Positions 6,739 to 15,958 are shown, counted from the stretch's first letter. The stretch is 64,000 nt of DNA from Planktosalinus lacus (GCF_014640155.1 NZ_BMGK01000001.1:186001-250000); one strand, 5' to 3'. Notes: generated from the sequence alone by a model not told the origin. Translations and numbers: made by a program.

Positions 6739-8292
6739 ATGGCAACAACAGCGACTGCATTTGACATTCAGGATGCGTTAGATCAATTAGGTATAAAACA
6801 AACTAATTTAGGAACGTCAACAGGTTCCAACTGGTTTTCTTCGGGTGAGGAAATTGCTTCCCATTCACCTGCAGATGGTGAACTTATCGGAAAAGTAAAG
6901 ACCACTACAAAAGAAGACTATGAAAAGGTGATGACTTCTGCAACTGAAGCCTTTAAAACCTGGCGTGTGATGCCGGCTCCTCAACGCGGAGAAGTGGTAC
7001 GTCAATTTGGTGACGAATTGCGTCGTTTGAAAGAACCGCTAGGGAAACTGGTCTCATATGAAATGGGAAAATCCTATCAGGAAGGTCTGGGCGAAGTTCA
7101 GGAAATGATCGATATCTGTGATTTTGCTGTGGGCCTTTCGCGACAGCTTCACGGATTGACCATGCACAGTGAGCGCCCCGGGCACAGAATGTATGAGCAA
7201 TACCACCCGCTTGGTGTGGTTGGGATTATCTCAGCTTTTAACTTTCCGGTAGCGGTTTGGGCCTGGAACACGGCTTTAGCCTGGATTTGTGGCGATGTGT
7301 GTGTTTGGAAACCCAGTGAAAAAACGCCGCTTTGTGGGGTAGCTTGCCAGCATATTGCGGCAAGGGTATTTAAAAATAACGGTTTGCCCGAAGGCATTTC
7401 CTGTTTAATCAACGGCGATTACCGCGTGGGTGAAATGATGACCAAAGACAGACGCGTGCCCTTGGTTTCAGCCACAGGTTCAACCCGAATGGGAAAAATT
7501 GTTGGCAAAACTGTAGCCGAACGCCTTGGAAAAACCTTACTGGAACTTGGCGGAAACAATGCCATTATCGTAACTCCCGATGCTGACATTAAGATGACCG
7601 TTATCGGTGCTGTATTTGGTGCCGTGGGGACTGCAGGACAACGATGTACTTCAACAAGAAGATTGATAATCCACGAGTCTGTGTATGATAAAGTAAAAGA
7701 TGCCGTGGTTGCTGCTTATAAGCAACTGCGCATTGGAAATCCATTGGATCAAAACAACCACGTGGGGCCGCTTATTGATACAGATGCGGTGAAAATGTAT
7801 CAGGAAGCTTTGGACCGTGTGGTGCAAGAAGGCGGAAAAGTGATTGTTGAAGGCGGCGTTTTAAGCGGTGAAGGTTTTGAAAGCGGCTGCTATGTTAAAC
7901 CGGCTATCGCTGAAGCAGAAAATCATTTTGAAATCGTGCAGCACGAAACATTTGCACCGGTGCTATATTTAATGAAGTACAGCGGCGACGTGCACAATGC
8001 ACTTGAACTTCAAAACGGTGTCAACCAGGGATTGTCTTCAGCGATAATGACCAACAACCTGCGTGAAGCAGAAGCCTTCCTCTCCCATGCCGGGAGTGAC
8101 TGTGGTATTGCCAATGTCAACATTGGTACCTCAGGAGCTGAAATTGGCGGTGCCTTTGGAGGTGAAAAAGATACCGGTGGCGGACGTGAAAGCGGTAGTG
8201 ATGCCTGGAAAATCTATATGAGAAGACAGACCAATACTATTAATTATACGACTGAGTTGCCTTTGGCACAGGGTATCAAGTTTGACCTGTAA
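6739..8292 (+). CDS. Aldehyde dehydrogenase, ALDH7 type (probable L-piperidine-6-carboxylate / alpha-aminoadipic semialdehyde dehydrogenase)
   Basis: NAD-dependent oxidation of an aldehyde to an acid. Catalytic features (517-residue numbering) are Asn168 in AFNFP, Lys191 in WKPSEKTP, Glu269 in LELGGNNA and Cys303 in GQRCTSTRRL. The ending GGRESGSDAWKIYMRRQT and the motif NIGTSGAEIGGAFGG are typical of the ALDH7/antiquitin group, which acts in lysine degradation. Being next to nbaC, a role on a muconate semialdehyde is possible but is not what the family suggests. The frame is open from a GTG-type start at 6679. I use the ATG at 6739 because a promoter-like box lies between. A strong terminator follows. 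Confidence 0.9.
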   Translation: MATTATAFDIQDALDQLGIKQTNLGTSTGSNWFSSGEEIASHSPADGELIGKVKTTTKEDYEKVMTSATEAFKTWRVMPAPQRGEVVRQFGDELRRLKEPLGKLVSYEMGKSYQEGLGEVQEMIDICDFAVGLSRQLHGLTMHSERPGHRMYEQYHPLGVVGIISAFNFPVAVWAWNTALAWICGDVCVWKPSEKTPLCGVACQHIAARVFKNNGLPEGISCLINGDYRVGEMMTKDRRVPLVSATGSTRMGKIVGKTVAERLGKTLLELGGNNAIIVTPDADIKMTVIGAVFGAVGTAGQRCTSTRRLIIHESVYDKVKDAVVAAYKQLRIGNPLDQNNHVGPLIDTDAVKMYQEALDRVVQEGGKVIVEGGVLSGEGFESGCYVKPAIAEAENHFEIVQHETFAPVLYLMKYSGDVHNALELQNGVNQGLSSAIMTNNLREAEAFLSHAGSDCGIANVNIGTSGAEIGGAFGGEKDTGGGRESGSDAWKIYMRRQTNTINYTTELPLAQGIKFDL

Positions 8293-8315
8293 TATTTATA
8301 TTAGGAATTAGAATT

Positions 8316-8348
8316 AATAAAACCTTCTCATTTTGAGGAGGTTTTATT
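8316..8348 (+). terminator. Intrinsic terminator after the ALDH7 gene
   Basis: Arms AATAAAACCTTCTCA (8316-8330) and TGAGGAGGTTTTATT (8334-8348) pair over 15 bp with one G-U, around a TTT loop. The right arm ends in T-rich sequence. Confidence 0.8.
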
Positions 8349-8355
8349 ATATTTG
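8348..8355 (+). promoter_or_regulatory. -7-like box before the 8370 gene
   Basis: TATATTTG, a full match to TAnnTTTG, 14 bases before the ATG, overlapping the end of the terminator. The implied leader is about 8 bases. Confidence 0.4.
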
Positions 8356-8369
8356 GTAAAACCCTTTTG

Positions 8370-9230
8370 ATGAAAAAGTTAATTCTCATAGTCGCATTTT
8401 TTGTTTCTCAAGCCACTATTGGGCAATATTACACGTTTCAGGTTTTTACCAATTATGAAGAAATTTTTCAAAATAATGGTGACGAGTGGCAATTAGTGGA
8501 ACCTTTTTACAGCTTTTTAAGTGAGCATGGGGATTATGATATTTATATAGCAATGAATGAAGAAGACTATTTTGATGATGACCCCGGTAATTATATATTT
8601 CCAATGTTTGTAGTTCCTGAGCAGGCTAATGCGTTTGAAGATTTATTGATAAACAGCGATATAATATACAAATACATAAGATACAATGATGAAGCTTCCT
8701 ATTTTTTAGATAGGTTGCACTTAGAGTATCATACAGGAATGGTCCTGGAGTTTTTGGGCATTCAAGATGGTATTGTACAAACGGATCATGAGCCATTGAA
8801 TATTCTATTTGAAGCTTTTCAGGTAGATAACTATTCCCAACTTTCACCTAGCATCCCAAATTTTTACCTTTTAAGATGTAATGGATGCGACATCTCTCAA
8901 CTAGCTCAAGAAATTATTGATATTGAAATAGTTGAAAATGCAGGATTACTGGAGTATTCTTATATACTTAGCTTAAATGAAATTGAAAAAACAAATGGGT
9001 TTATATTATCGCCCAACCCAAACAACGGGAACTTTGAAATCTTATTAAATAGTAATGAATTGATTGGCACATCACTTGTTATTTTTGATGCACTTGGAAG
9101 AATAGTTTATGAGGAAAAACTTTTACAGTTTAAAAGCACTATTCGCCTGAATGGAATCGGTCCCGGCCTGTACTTTGCGCAACTTAGCTACAATGAAAGA
9201 ACTAGCGTAAAAAAAGTCGTTGTTAAATAA
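8370..9230 (+). CDS. Secreted protein with T9SS type A sorting domain
   Basis: A signal peptide (MKKLILIVAFFVSQATIGQ) is followed by about 190 residues with no domain I recognise, rich in Asp, Tyr and Phe. The tail of about 75 residues starts LSPNPNNGNF and contains VIFDALGRIVYEE and LYFAQLSYNERTSVKKVVVK. This is the classic type A C-terminal domain that directs proteins through the type IX secretion system. I start at the ATG at 8370, not the TTG three bases earlier. The passenger could be an adhesin or enzyme. Function is unknown. Confidence 0.85.
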   Translation: MKKLILIVAFFVSQATIGQYYTFQVFTNYEEIFQNNGDEWQLVEPFYSFLSEHGDYDIYIAMNEEDYFDDDPGNYIFPMFVVPEQANAFEDLLINSDIIYKYIRYNDEASYFLDRLHLEYHTGMVLEFLGIQDGIVQTDHEPLNILFEAFQVDNYSQLSPSIPNFYLLRCNGCDISQLAQEIIDIEIVENAGLLEYSYILSLNEIEKTNGFILSPNPNNGNFEILLNSNELIGTSLVIFDALGRIVYEEKLLQFKSTIRLNGIGPGLYFAQLSYNERTSVKKVVVK

Positions 9231-9273
9231 TCATTTTTATTTTTTACACTTCACAATCTAAGCTCAAATTGTA

Positions 9274-9281
9274 TACATTTG
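9274..9281 (+). promoter_or_regulatory. -7-like box that decides the start of the 9299 gene
   Basis: TACATTTG matches TAnnTTTG. It lies inside the longer open frame that begins at a TTG at 9269, so translation must start downstream if this box is used. Confidence 0.4.
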
Positions 9282-9298
9282 AAGTAAAATTCACTCAA

Positions 9299-9661
9299 TT
9301 GAAAAATATTTTTTTAATCCTATCAGCATTAGTTGTTTTAGGTTGTAATCAAAATGATGATGTTGCCTGCACTCAGGAAGCCAGAGCAGGATTAAATGTC
9401 ACGGTTAAAAATGCTATAACAAACAATTATTTGGGTTTAGGAACCACAGTTCTAGCAACTGATGGCAATTATTCTGAAACCCAAGAATATATGGAGGGTA
9501 TTGTACCCTCTTTTGTGGGAGCCTGGGAGCGGGAAGGAAATTATATCCTCAGAGTTTCGGCTGAGGGGTATGCTACTTATATTTCGGAGACCATCACGGT
9601 GAATTCAGATGAATGTCATGTGATTCCTCAACAGGTAGAAGTATTGCTGCAGCCTGAATAA
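9299..9661 (+). CDS. Small lipoprotein with carboxypeptidase-regulatory-like fold
   Basis: From a TTG at 9299 the protein begins (M)KNIFLILSALVVLGCNQNDD, a clean lipoprotein signal. The TTG at 9269 would add ten residues before the signal and includes the likely promoter. The mature part, about 100 residues, has a beta-sandwich pattern (AGLNVTVKN, GNYILRVSAEGYATY, DECHVIPQQVEVLLQ) like carboxypeptidase regulatory-like domains. There is no catalytic motif. The rare start codon may mean low expression. Confidence 0.75.
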   Translation: MKNIFLILSALVVLGCNQNDDVACTQEARAGLNVTVKNAITNNYLGLGTTVLATDGNYSETQEYMEGIVPSFVGAWEREGNYILRVSAEGYATYISETITVNSDECHVIPQQVEVLLQPE

Positions 9662-9664
9662 ATA

Positions 9665-10198
9665 TTAGAATCGATATCCAATTCCCAGTCCGCCGTGAAA
9701 TTCGATTGCCGAGAAGCGCTCTTTTACTTCATCGCTAAAGTTTCGTCCAACGCTTCCATAAATAGCAATGATGAATGAATTGCTGAAATTCCATTTGTAA
9801 CCGGAGCCCAAACCAACGATGAACGTATTCATATCAGTTGTTATCTCTCCAAAATTGGTTTCTTCTTCAAAATCACCAAAACGGTACTTCACAAAAGGAT
9901 TAAAAAACAAACCCGAACCGGGGTTTTCAGTTCCGAAATAGAAATTATAACCCAATTTGAAACTGTTTGTATTGAACTTTTTTGAATTGGTTTCATCATA
10001 AAAATTAATACGATCATTGATTAAAATCTCGGCATCTATCGACTGGTTGTAATCAAACAGGTATTCATAACCCACTTCAACCGAGGCAATAGCAATCACA
10101 TTGGCAATATTGAGTTTGATTTCATTGTTTGGGAACTCTTGTGCAGTGAGTTTTAGCGAAAGAATCAATGCAAAAATTAGTATGAGCGTTTTTTTCAT
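9665..10198 (-). CDS. Outer-membrane beta-barrel protein, DUF3575-like
   Basis: A signal peptide ends KLTAQ (about residue 19). Then come alternating amphipathic strands: NEIKLNIANVIAIASVEVGYEYLF, cut here into strand-sized segments, FKLGYNFYFG, FVKYRFGDF, IVGLGSGYKW and a final aromatic GGLGIGYRF. The start NEIKLN plus the VGYEYL motif fits the DUF3575 family of small Bacteroidota outer-membrane barrels. The ligand or role is unknown. It converges on the 9299 gene with a 3-base gap. Confidence 0.75.
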   Translation of the reverse strand: MKKTLILIFALILSLKLTAQEFPNNEIKLNIANVIAIASVEVGYEYLFDYNQSIDAEILINDRINFYDETNSKKFNTNSFKLGYNFYFGTENPGSGLFFNPFVKYRFGDFEEETNFGEITTDMNTFIVGLGSGYKWNFSNSFIIAIYGSVGRNFSDEVKERFSAIEFHGGLGIGYRF

Positions 10199-10247
10199 TT
10201 TTGAACAGATTGATTGTCGTTTACTAAGTTAGTTAAATTTAGAAATA

Positions 10248-10979
10248 TCAAGGTTGATTTCTTCCTTTTTCAGAGGGGTATAAAGTCCAAACGGGATCAC
10301 TTTGCCAATAATCTTGTGTATTAATATCCATAATTGTCACCGGGCCTTTAAACGCAGCTCCTGTATCTATATTCCAGACATTTGCTGCTTGATATGGGGT
10401 TGTTTTTCCAATTCGGGTTACTGGGGTGTGACCAATATAAATTTGTTCAAACAATTTCAATCTAGTCGGATAAAAAGGATGGTCCGGTTTTAATTTTTTG
10501 TCTAAAGCCAGGGCAAGTTCCCAAAGGGTTCTATCCCAATATGCAGCGGTTGCATAATGTTCAAAAGTTGGGCCACGCAGGTTTTGGAAACCGGCATGAA
10601 TGAACAAGTTATTTTTTGAATCAATATAAAAATCCTGAAGGTTTTCAAAAAAGGAAATATGACTTTCAATTTCGTTTTTATCAACATTGCTATAGCTGTC
10701 AATACTTGATTGACCACCTTGTTGGACCCAAAGGGAAGATTTTTCGTTGTTTGCCAGATATTGGTGACATAAGGCGTCATGATTTCCTCTTATAAATATA
10801 CATTCGTTGTTACTAGAAAGATTGTTCAAATATGAAATCGTTTCTGCACTTTCGCTCCAGCCATCAACATAATCACCCAAAAAGATGAGGGTGTCCTTAT
10901 TTTGAACGGAAGCCCGGTCAAGAGCTTGTTTTAAACCTTTCAATCCTCCGTGAACATCTCCAATTACTAAAGTTCTCAT
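10248..10979 (-). CDS. PPP-family metallophosphoesterase (Ser/Thr phosphatase or ApaH-like)
   Basis: The binuclear-metal motifs are all present: GDVHG (7-11), GDYVDG (36-41), GNHD (near 66) and GHTPV (near 185), plus a HAGF motif near 127. The family dephosphorylates Ser/Thr proteins or splits diadenosine polyphosphates. The sequence alone does not decide. It follows the AlbA_2-domain gene by 6 bases on the same strand, so the two are probably co-transcribed. The tail (PVWTLYPSEKGRNQP) is not part of the catalytic core. Confidence 0.9.
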   Translation of the reverse strand: MRTLVIGDVHGGLKGLKQALDRASVQNKDTLIFLGDYVDGWSESAETISYLNNLSSNNECIFIRGNHDALCHQYLANNEKSSLWVQQGGQSSIDSYSNVDKNEIESHISFFENLQDFYIDSKNNLFIHAGFQNLRGPTFEHYATAAYWDRTLWELALALDKKLKPDHPFYPTRLKLFEQIYIGHTPVTRIGKTTPYQAANVWNIDTGAAFKGPVTIMDINTQDYWQSDPVWTLYPSEKGRNQP

Positions 10980-10985
10980 TTTAAT

Positions 10986-12122
10986 TTAATTGTAATTTAC
11001 TTTTCTTAAAATACGCATTGCATCTTTATATGATGAATAGATTTTATCATCATATGATTTAATATAGGGCTTTGCTTCTTCTAGTTTTGTTTTTGCATCC
11101 TCAAAATTATTTAAATAGCAAAGTAAATAGGTTGCCGGAAGGTTTATGATGTCTTTTTCTTCAGCTTTATTTAATGATATATTTTTTTTGAGTTTGTCGA
11201 TAAGCGCATTGTTACTGTTGTAAATATGATACAATGTTTTTTTATTAAACTGAGGCGGGTTAAACACAAGATTGCTGTTAATTTTATAGGAACCATTTTC
11301 GTTAAAAACGATTAAAAGCTCTTCCAGCGGAAAATATTTAACGTTGTTGTGTAGCCCCAGTTTGACAAATTCAACAATTTTGAAATAATCTTCAGAAAAT
11401 TCAATGGTTATTTTGTCTAAAGCTGAATAAAACAAACGCACCTGCTCGTTAATCAACTCAATATCTACGCGCGAGTAAAACACCGTGTCATGCACTCTTT
11501 TAGGAATTCCTGCCCAGCAAACAACAAAAATTTCTTTAAACACCTTGTAGTGGGTTTCAAGGTCGTTGTGACGATTCACTACAAAATCCATCACACCATC
11601 CAGCGTAAGTTTTATGTTGTTTTTGGCGTGGTTTTCAATTTCGGAAACAATGGCTGAATTGACATCTTTAATTTCAATATCAAACACTTTAGGCATTGAG
11701 ATACTGCCATCTCTAAAAAATACACTCCCGCCCCAATATTTCCAAATGTTTTTTTTGAGTGAAGTGATTTGATCAATGGGCCTAATACTTACCAGACCAA
11801 CGACTAATCCCTCTTTTAAATGAGGAAAGGGGATGTTTTCATAAGTGACTAAAGGGGCATTATCAAGATAGGCATTTACAAGATTTTGTATTTTACTGTC
11901 ATCAAAAAAATCAACCCCCACAATTATGTTGCTGGTGTCATCAACACCCACAATGATATAGGAATTGTTTTTGGGGTTGGAATTACTTAACGCGCAAATA
12001 TGTTTTAAAAACTTTGCTTTTCCTTCTTTGTTACTAAAATCAAACTTTAATTTTTTATCATAAAAACTACACTCATCATTGTGAGCCAAAAGGTTTTTGA
12101 TAAGCAAGCGTTTATTAATCAT
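10986..12122 (-). CDS. Schlafen/AlbA_2 (divergent AAA-4) domain protein
   Basis: The N-terminal 150 residues fit the AlbA_2 putative nucleic-acid or ATP-binding domain. KLKFDFSNKEGKAKFLKHICALSNS leads (in segments) to NSYIIVGVDDTSNIIVGVD, then VGLVSIRPI and VFFRDGSISM. The remaining 230 residues are helical, contain no motif I recognise, and end LRKVNYN. AlbA_2 proteins include predicted regulators and some anti-phage proteins, but similar proteins are ordinary core genes in Flavobacteriaceae. The downstream partner is the phosphatase. Function is unknown. Confidence 0.8.
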   Translation of the reverse strand: MINKRLLIKNLLAHNDECSFYDKKLKFDFSNKEGKAKFLKHICALSNSNPKNNSYIIVGVDDTSNIIVGVDFFDDSKIQNLVNAYLDNAPLVTYENIPFPHLKEGLVVGLVSIRPIDQITSLKKNIWKYWGGSVFFRDGSISMPKVFDIEIKDVNSAIVSEIENHAKNNIKLTLDGVMDFVVNRHNDLETHYKVFKEIFVVCWAGIPKRVHDTVFYSRVDIELINEQVRLFYSALDKITIEFSEDYFKIVEFVKLGLHNNVKYFPLEELLIVFNENGSYKINSNLVFNPPQFNKKTLYHIYNSNNALIDKLKKNISLNKAEEKDIINLPATYLLCYLNNFEDAKTKLEEAKPYIKSYDDKIYSSYKDAMRILRKVNYN

Positions 12123-12168
12123 AATTATGTTTCCGCCCCCAAATTTATTTGAGGAGGAATCTTAATTT

Positions 12169-12933
12169 TTAAACTTTCTGTTTTTTATTTACAATGGTGC
12201 TACTGGCTTGGTCAATACTCATCACAACCAAATCTGCTATATTAACGTGTTTTGGACGCGTTATGGCAAAGTAAATGATCTCTGCTATGTCTTGTGGCAA
12301 AAGTGGTTGATAGCCGTCGTAGACTTTGTCTGCGCGATCTTTATTGCCTTTAAACCGCACTTCACTGAATTCGGTTTTTACCAGTCCCGGGTGAATGGCG
12401 CCAACTTTTATGCCTGTTCCGTTTAAATCAATGCGAAGACCTTGGTTAATAGAGTCAACTGCTGCTTTACTGGCACAATAAACGCTTCCTTTTGGATAGA
12501 CTTCTTTGGCTGCAGTAGAACCTATATTGATTATATGGCCTGAGTTTTTTTCAAGCATACCCGGCAACACTGCTTTAGTTACATAAAGCAAGCCTTTTAC
12601 ATTGATGTCTATCATAGCATCCCAGTCATCAATACTCCCTTCTTGGAAGTTATCAAGTCCGTGTGCATTACCTGCATTGTTAACGAGGATGTCAATTTTA
12701 GAAAATGATTTTGGAAGACTTTTGACGTTTTTTATAACTTCATTTTTATTGCGAACATCAAAAGTAAGAGTGTGAACTTCAGTGAATTTTGAGAGTTCTT
12801 TTTGAATGGCATCCAGACGGTCTTTTCTTCTTCCACATAGAATTAGCCGGATATTGTTTTTTGAAAAAAGTTGAGCAGTTGCTAGACCTATCCCCGAAGT
12901 AGCTCCTGTTATTAATGCTGTTTTAACTGTCAT
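12169..12933 (-). CDS. Short-chain dehydrogenase/reductase (YdfG-like)
   Basis: NAD(P)-dependent oxidoreductase with the classic SDR motifs: GATSGIG near residue 10, DVRN, NNAGNA near 90, the catalytic Ser in IGSTAA near 139 and YCASK near 153. At 254 residues it resembles YdfG-type 3-hydroxy acid dehydrogenases. An in-frame start 11 codons upstream exists, but MTVKTALITGA is the natural N-terminus. Substrate is inferred from family only. Confidence 0.9.
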   Translation of the reverse strand: MTVKTALITGATSGIGLATAQLFSKNNIRLILCGRRKDRLDAIQKELSKFTEVHTLTFDVRNKNEVIKNVKSLPKSFSKIDILVNNAGNAHGLDNFQEGSIDDWDAMIDINVKGLLYVTKAVLPGMLEKNSGHIINIGSTAAKEVYPKGSVYCASKAAVDSINQGLRIDLNGTGIKVGAIHPGLVKTEFSEVRFKGNKDRADKVYDGYQPLLPQDIAEIIYFAITRPKHVNIADLVVMSIDQASSTIVNKKQKV

Positions 12934-13082
12934 ATAAGATGAATGATTAGAACATAAATGTAGCATTTTTATCTTTCTTATTGAAGTTAATTTTAGTTAA
13001 TGAGTGCGTTAACGACTGTTAAAAAAATACTTTATCCTTTGTTATGGGGTTAACTTGATTAATAAACCTAAATCTAAAAATC

Positions 13083-13865
13083 ATGAAATGTATTTTAAAA
13101 ATTAGTTTTTTAAGTATTCTCTTATTCTCTTTTGTGGCATGTAGTGATGATGACGACTCTAATGCTGATCAAGCTTCACGTATAATGGTGAATTTGACTG
13201 ATGCTCCAGGCGATTATGAACACGTTTATGTTGATGTACAAGATGTAAGAATAATTTATGGAGAAAATGGAGAAGAAGTAACAATCGGCAATATCAATGC
13301 CGGAGTATATGATTTACTTGAGCTTACAGGAGGAGTAAGTGTTTTACTGGTAGATGAGGAAATCCCCTCAGGTGCGATTACTCAAATGAGACTTGTTTTG
13401 GGAGAAGAAAACTCCGTTGTAATTGATGGGGAAACCTTTCCTTTGCAGACGCCCAGTGCGCAACAATCGGGTTTAAAGGTACAGGTTAATCAAACCTTGG
13501 AACCGGGAATTCTTTATGAATTTACACTCGATTTTAATGTAGAAGAGTCTATTGTTGAACAAGGAAACGGAGGGTATTTATTAAAACCTGTTATTAGAGC
13601 AAGTACTGCTGCTGAGTCTGGTTCAATTTCCGGTCTGGTATTACCTTTGGGAGTTCAATCTCTTGTTACAGCCTCAAATAATGAAGGCACAGTTTCTGCA
13701 TATACCAATGCAGAAGGTAATTTTGTGCTTCACGGAGTTTCAGAAGGAATTTATACTGTAACAATTGAACCTGAATTTACTTCAGAATTTGAGATAATTG
13801 TCATTGAAAATGTTGAAGTTGTAAACGGAAATGTAACCTCAATGGGCACTATCGAGCTTTTGTAA
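13083..13865 (+). CDS. DUF4382 lipoprotein with C-terminal carboxypeptidase-regulatory-like domain
   Basis: A lipoprotein signal (LFSFVAC, Cys20) is followed by an Asp-rich linker. The DUF4382 domain (residues about 33-175) shows MVNLTDAPGDYEHVYVDV, LLELTGGVS, IPSGAITQMRLVLG and YLLKPVIRA. The last 80 residues (GSISGLVLP, AYTNAEGNFVLHGVSEGIYTVTIEP) form a regulatory-like beta sandwich. Presumably exposed on the outer membrane. Function is unknown. It is a single gene with its own terminator. Confidence 0.88.
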   Translation: MKCILKISFLSILLFSFVACSDDDDSNADQASRIMVNLTDAPGDYEHVYVDVQDVRIIYGENGEEVTIGNINAGVYDLLELTGGVSVLLVDEEIPSGAITQMRLVLGEENSVVIDGETFPLQTPSAQQSGLKVQVNQTLEPGILYEFTLDFNVEESIVEQGNGGYLLKPVIRASTAAESGSISGLVLPLGVQSLVTASNNEGTVSAYTNAEGNFVLHGVSEGIYTVTIEPEFTSEFEIIVIENVEVVNGNVTSMGTIELL

Positions 13866-13891
13866 CCCTGCTTATTAAATAATAAATTTAT

Positions 13892-13926
13892 TCAGGCGGT
13901 GCTAATTAGCACTGCCTGATATTTTT
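13892..13926 (+). terminator. Intrinsic terminator after the DUF4382 gene
   Basis: Arms TCAGGCGGTGCT (13892-13903) and AGCACTGCCTGA (13908-13919) form a 12-bp stem with one G-U around AATT, followed by TATTTTT. Confidence 0.85.
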
Positions 13927-14004
13927 AACCAATTGTTAACAACAAAACTGATGATATTTTTTCAATTTGCATCCTAATTAAAACATCCCTAAAACCCAAT
14001 AAAA

Positions 14005-15009
14005 ATGGAAGATCCAAACGCAACAATTGACATTGGAGCATTAAACGAAAAAATTGAAAAAGAAAGTGCTTTTGTTGATATCCTTTCTTTAGAAATGAAT
14101 AAAGTAATCGTTGGCCAAAAGCATATGGTTGAACGCTTATTGATCGGTTTACTGGGACAAGGACACATCCTTTTAGAAGGGGTGCCCGGTTTAGCAAAAA
14201 CTTTGGCAATTAATACCTTGTCGCAAGCAGTTCAGGGAAGCTTTAGCAGAATTCAGTTTACTCCAGATTTACTTCCGGCCGACGTTATTGGAACCCTGAT
14301 TTATAATATGAAACTCAATGATTTCAGTATAAAAAAAGGACCCATTTTTGCAAACTTTGTACTAGCAGATGAGATTAACCGTGCCCCTGCAAAAGTGCAG
14401 TCTGCACTTCTTGAAGCAATGCAAGAAAAACAAGTAACCATAGGAGAAGAAACATATAAACTTGACAAACCATTTCTGGTAATGGCTACTATGAACCCGA
14501 TTGAACAAGAAGGAACCTATCCTTTGCCCGAAGCTCAGGTAGATCGATTTATGCTAAAAACGGTTATTAAATATCCGCTTTTAAATGAAGAACAGCTTAT
14601 CATTAGACAAAACCTGAAAGAAAGTTTTAATAAAGTAAACCCTGTGATTTCCTTAGAGCAGATAAAAAGAGCACAAGATGCCGCCAGAGAGGTTTATATG
14701 GATGAGAAAATCGAAAAATATATCCTCGACATTATTTTTGCAACCAGAACGCCAGAAAAATTTAATCTGTCAGAATTAAAACCACTTATTCAGTATGGAG
14801 CGTCTCCACGAGGGAGCATCAACCTGGCAATAGCATCAAAATGCTATGCTTTTATAAAAAGAAGGGGATATGTAATCCCTGAAGATGTTAGAGCCGTAGT
14901 TCACGATGTGCTTCGTCACAGAATTGGAGTGACTTATGAAGCTGAAGCTGAAAACATCACTTCTGAAGATCTTATCAATAAAATTGTGAACCAAATCGAA
15001 GTGCCATAA
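14005..15009 (+). CDS. moxR: MoxR-family AAA+ ATPase
   Basis: Chaperone-like ATPase, proposed to act with von Willebrand factor A proteins. The Walker A motif is GVPGLAKT (59-66). Walker B is LADEINRAP (Asp122 and Glu123), followed by AMQEKQVT, the sensor ATMNPIEQEGTYPLPEAQVDRF region and SPRGS. The 334-residue length is standard. It begins the bat cluster: DUF58 follows after 79 bases, and eight genes run in one direction. The start is the first ATG after a free intergenic stretch. Confidence 0.95.
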   Translation: MEDPNATIDIGALNEKIEKESAFVDILSLEMNKVIVGQKHMVERLLIGLLGQGHILLEGVPGLAKTLAINTLSQAVQGSFSRIQFTPDLLPADVIGTLIYNMKLNDFSIKKGPIFANFVLADEINRAPAKVQSALLEAMQEKQVTIGEETYKLDKPFLVMATMNPIEQEGTYPLPEAQVDRFMLKTVIKYPLLNEEQLIIRQNLKESFNKVNPVISLEQIKRAQDAAREVYMDEKIEKYILDIIFATRTPEKFNLSELKPLIQYGASPRGSINLAIASKCYAFIKRRGYVIPEDVRAVVHDVLRHRIGVTYEAEAENITSEDLINKIVNQIEVP

Positions 15010-15088
15010 TCAGTTAATAGTCATTTGCGGTGAGATTGTTTGAAAAAACCAACTCCAATAGTTAATAGCTAGCACTTAACAACCCATT

Positions 15089-15958
15089 ATGGATACTAAA
15101 GAACTTCTAAAAAAAGTACGGAAAATTGAAATTAAAACCAGAAGGTTGAGCGATCATCTTTTTGGAGGAGAATATCATAGTGCTTTTAAAGGAAGAGGGA
15201 TGACCTTTAGCGAAGTGCGTCAGTATCAATTTGGCGATGATGTCAGAAACATTGACTGGAACGTGACTGCACGCTACAACGAGCCTTTTGTTAAAGTTTT
15301 TGAAGAAGAACGCGAACTAACTTTAATGCTATTGGTTGACATCAGCGGTTCTGAGTTTTTTGGATCGACAGTACAATTTAAAAATGAAATCATCACAGAG
15401 ATTGCTGCAACATTGGCTTTTTCTGCTTTACAGAACAATGATAAAATTGGACTTGTTCTATTTACTGATCAAATAGAGTTTTACATTCCACCTAAAAAAG
15501 GAAAGTCTCATGTACTGAGAATAATAAGAGAGTTGATTGAATTTGAACCAAAAAGTAAAAAAACCAACATTTCTAATGCACTGGAGTTTCTATCAAATGT
15601 GATGAAAAAGAAAGCCATCTCTTTTGTGATTTCCGATTTTATTACAGAAGAAAATTATGAAAATGCCCTAAAGATCGCAGCCAAAAAACACGACTTGACC
15701 GGAATTCGCATTTATGACCAAAGAGAAGAACACATTCCAAACCTGGGAGTTGTTATGGCAGAAGATGAAGAAACAGGAGAATCAGTTTTAGTTGATACAA
15801 CCTCTAAAAAAGTGAGAAACAGCTATGCCAAATACTACCTTGAAAAAGTTAACTTTTATCAGCAAACTTTTAAAAAGAGTGGTGCTGGAACTATGAATTG
15901 TAGAGTTGATGAAAGCTATGTAAAAAAGCTGTTGGGTTATTTTAAAAATCGAACATAA
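15089..15958 (+). CDS. DUF58 domain protein of the bat cluster
   Basis: The DUF58 signature EVRQYQFGDDVRNIDWNVTAR (residues 42-62, quoted here only by its ends EVRQYQFGDD and DWNVTAR) precedes a vWA-like metal site, DISGS (84-88). There is no signal peptide or membrane span, so it is cytoplasmic. DUF58 proteins regularly sit beside MoxR, which supports a chaperone complex. The next gene begins 29 bases on. Confidence 0.92.
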   Translation: MDTKELLKKVRKIEIKTRRLSDHLFGGEYHSAFKGRGMTFSEVRQYQFGDDVRNIDWNVTARYNEPFVKVFEEERELTLMLLVDISGSEFFGSTVQFKNEIITEIAATLAFSALQNNDKIGLVLFTDQIEFYIPPKKGKSHVLRIIRELIEFEPKSKKTNISNALEFLSNVMKKKAISFVISDFITEENYENALKIAAKKHDLTGIRIYDQREEHIPNLGVVMAEDEETGESVLVDTTSKKVRNSYAKYYLEKVNFYQQTFKKSGAGTMNCRVDESYVKKLLGYFKNRT

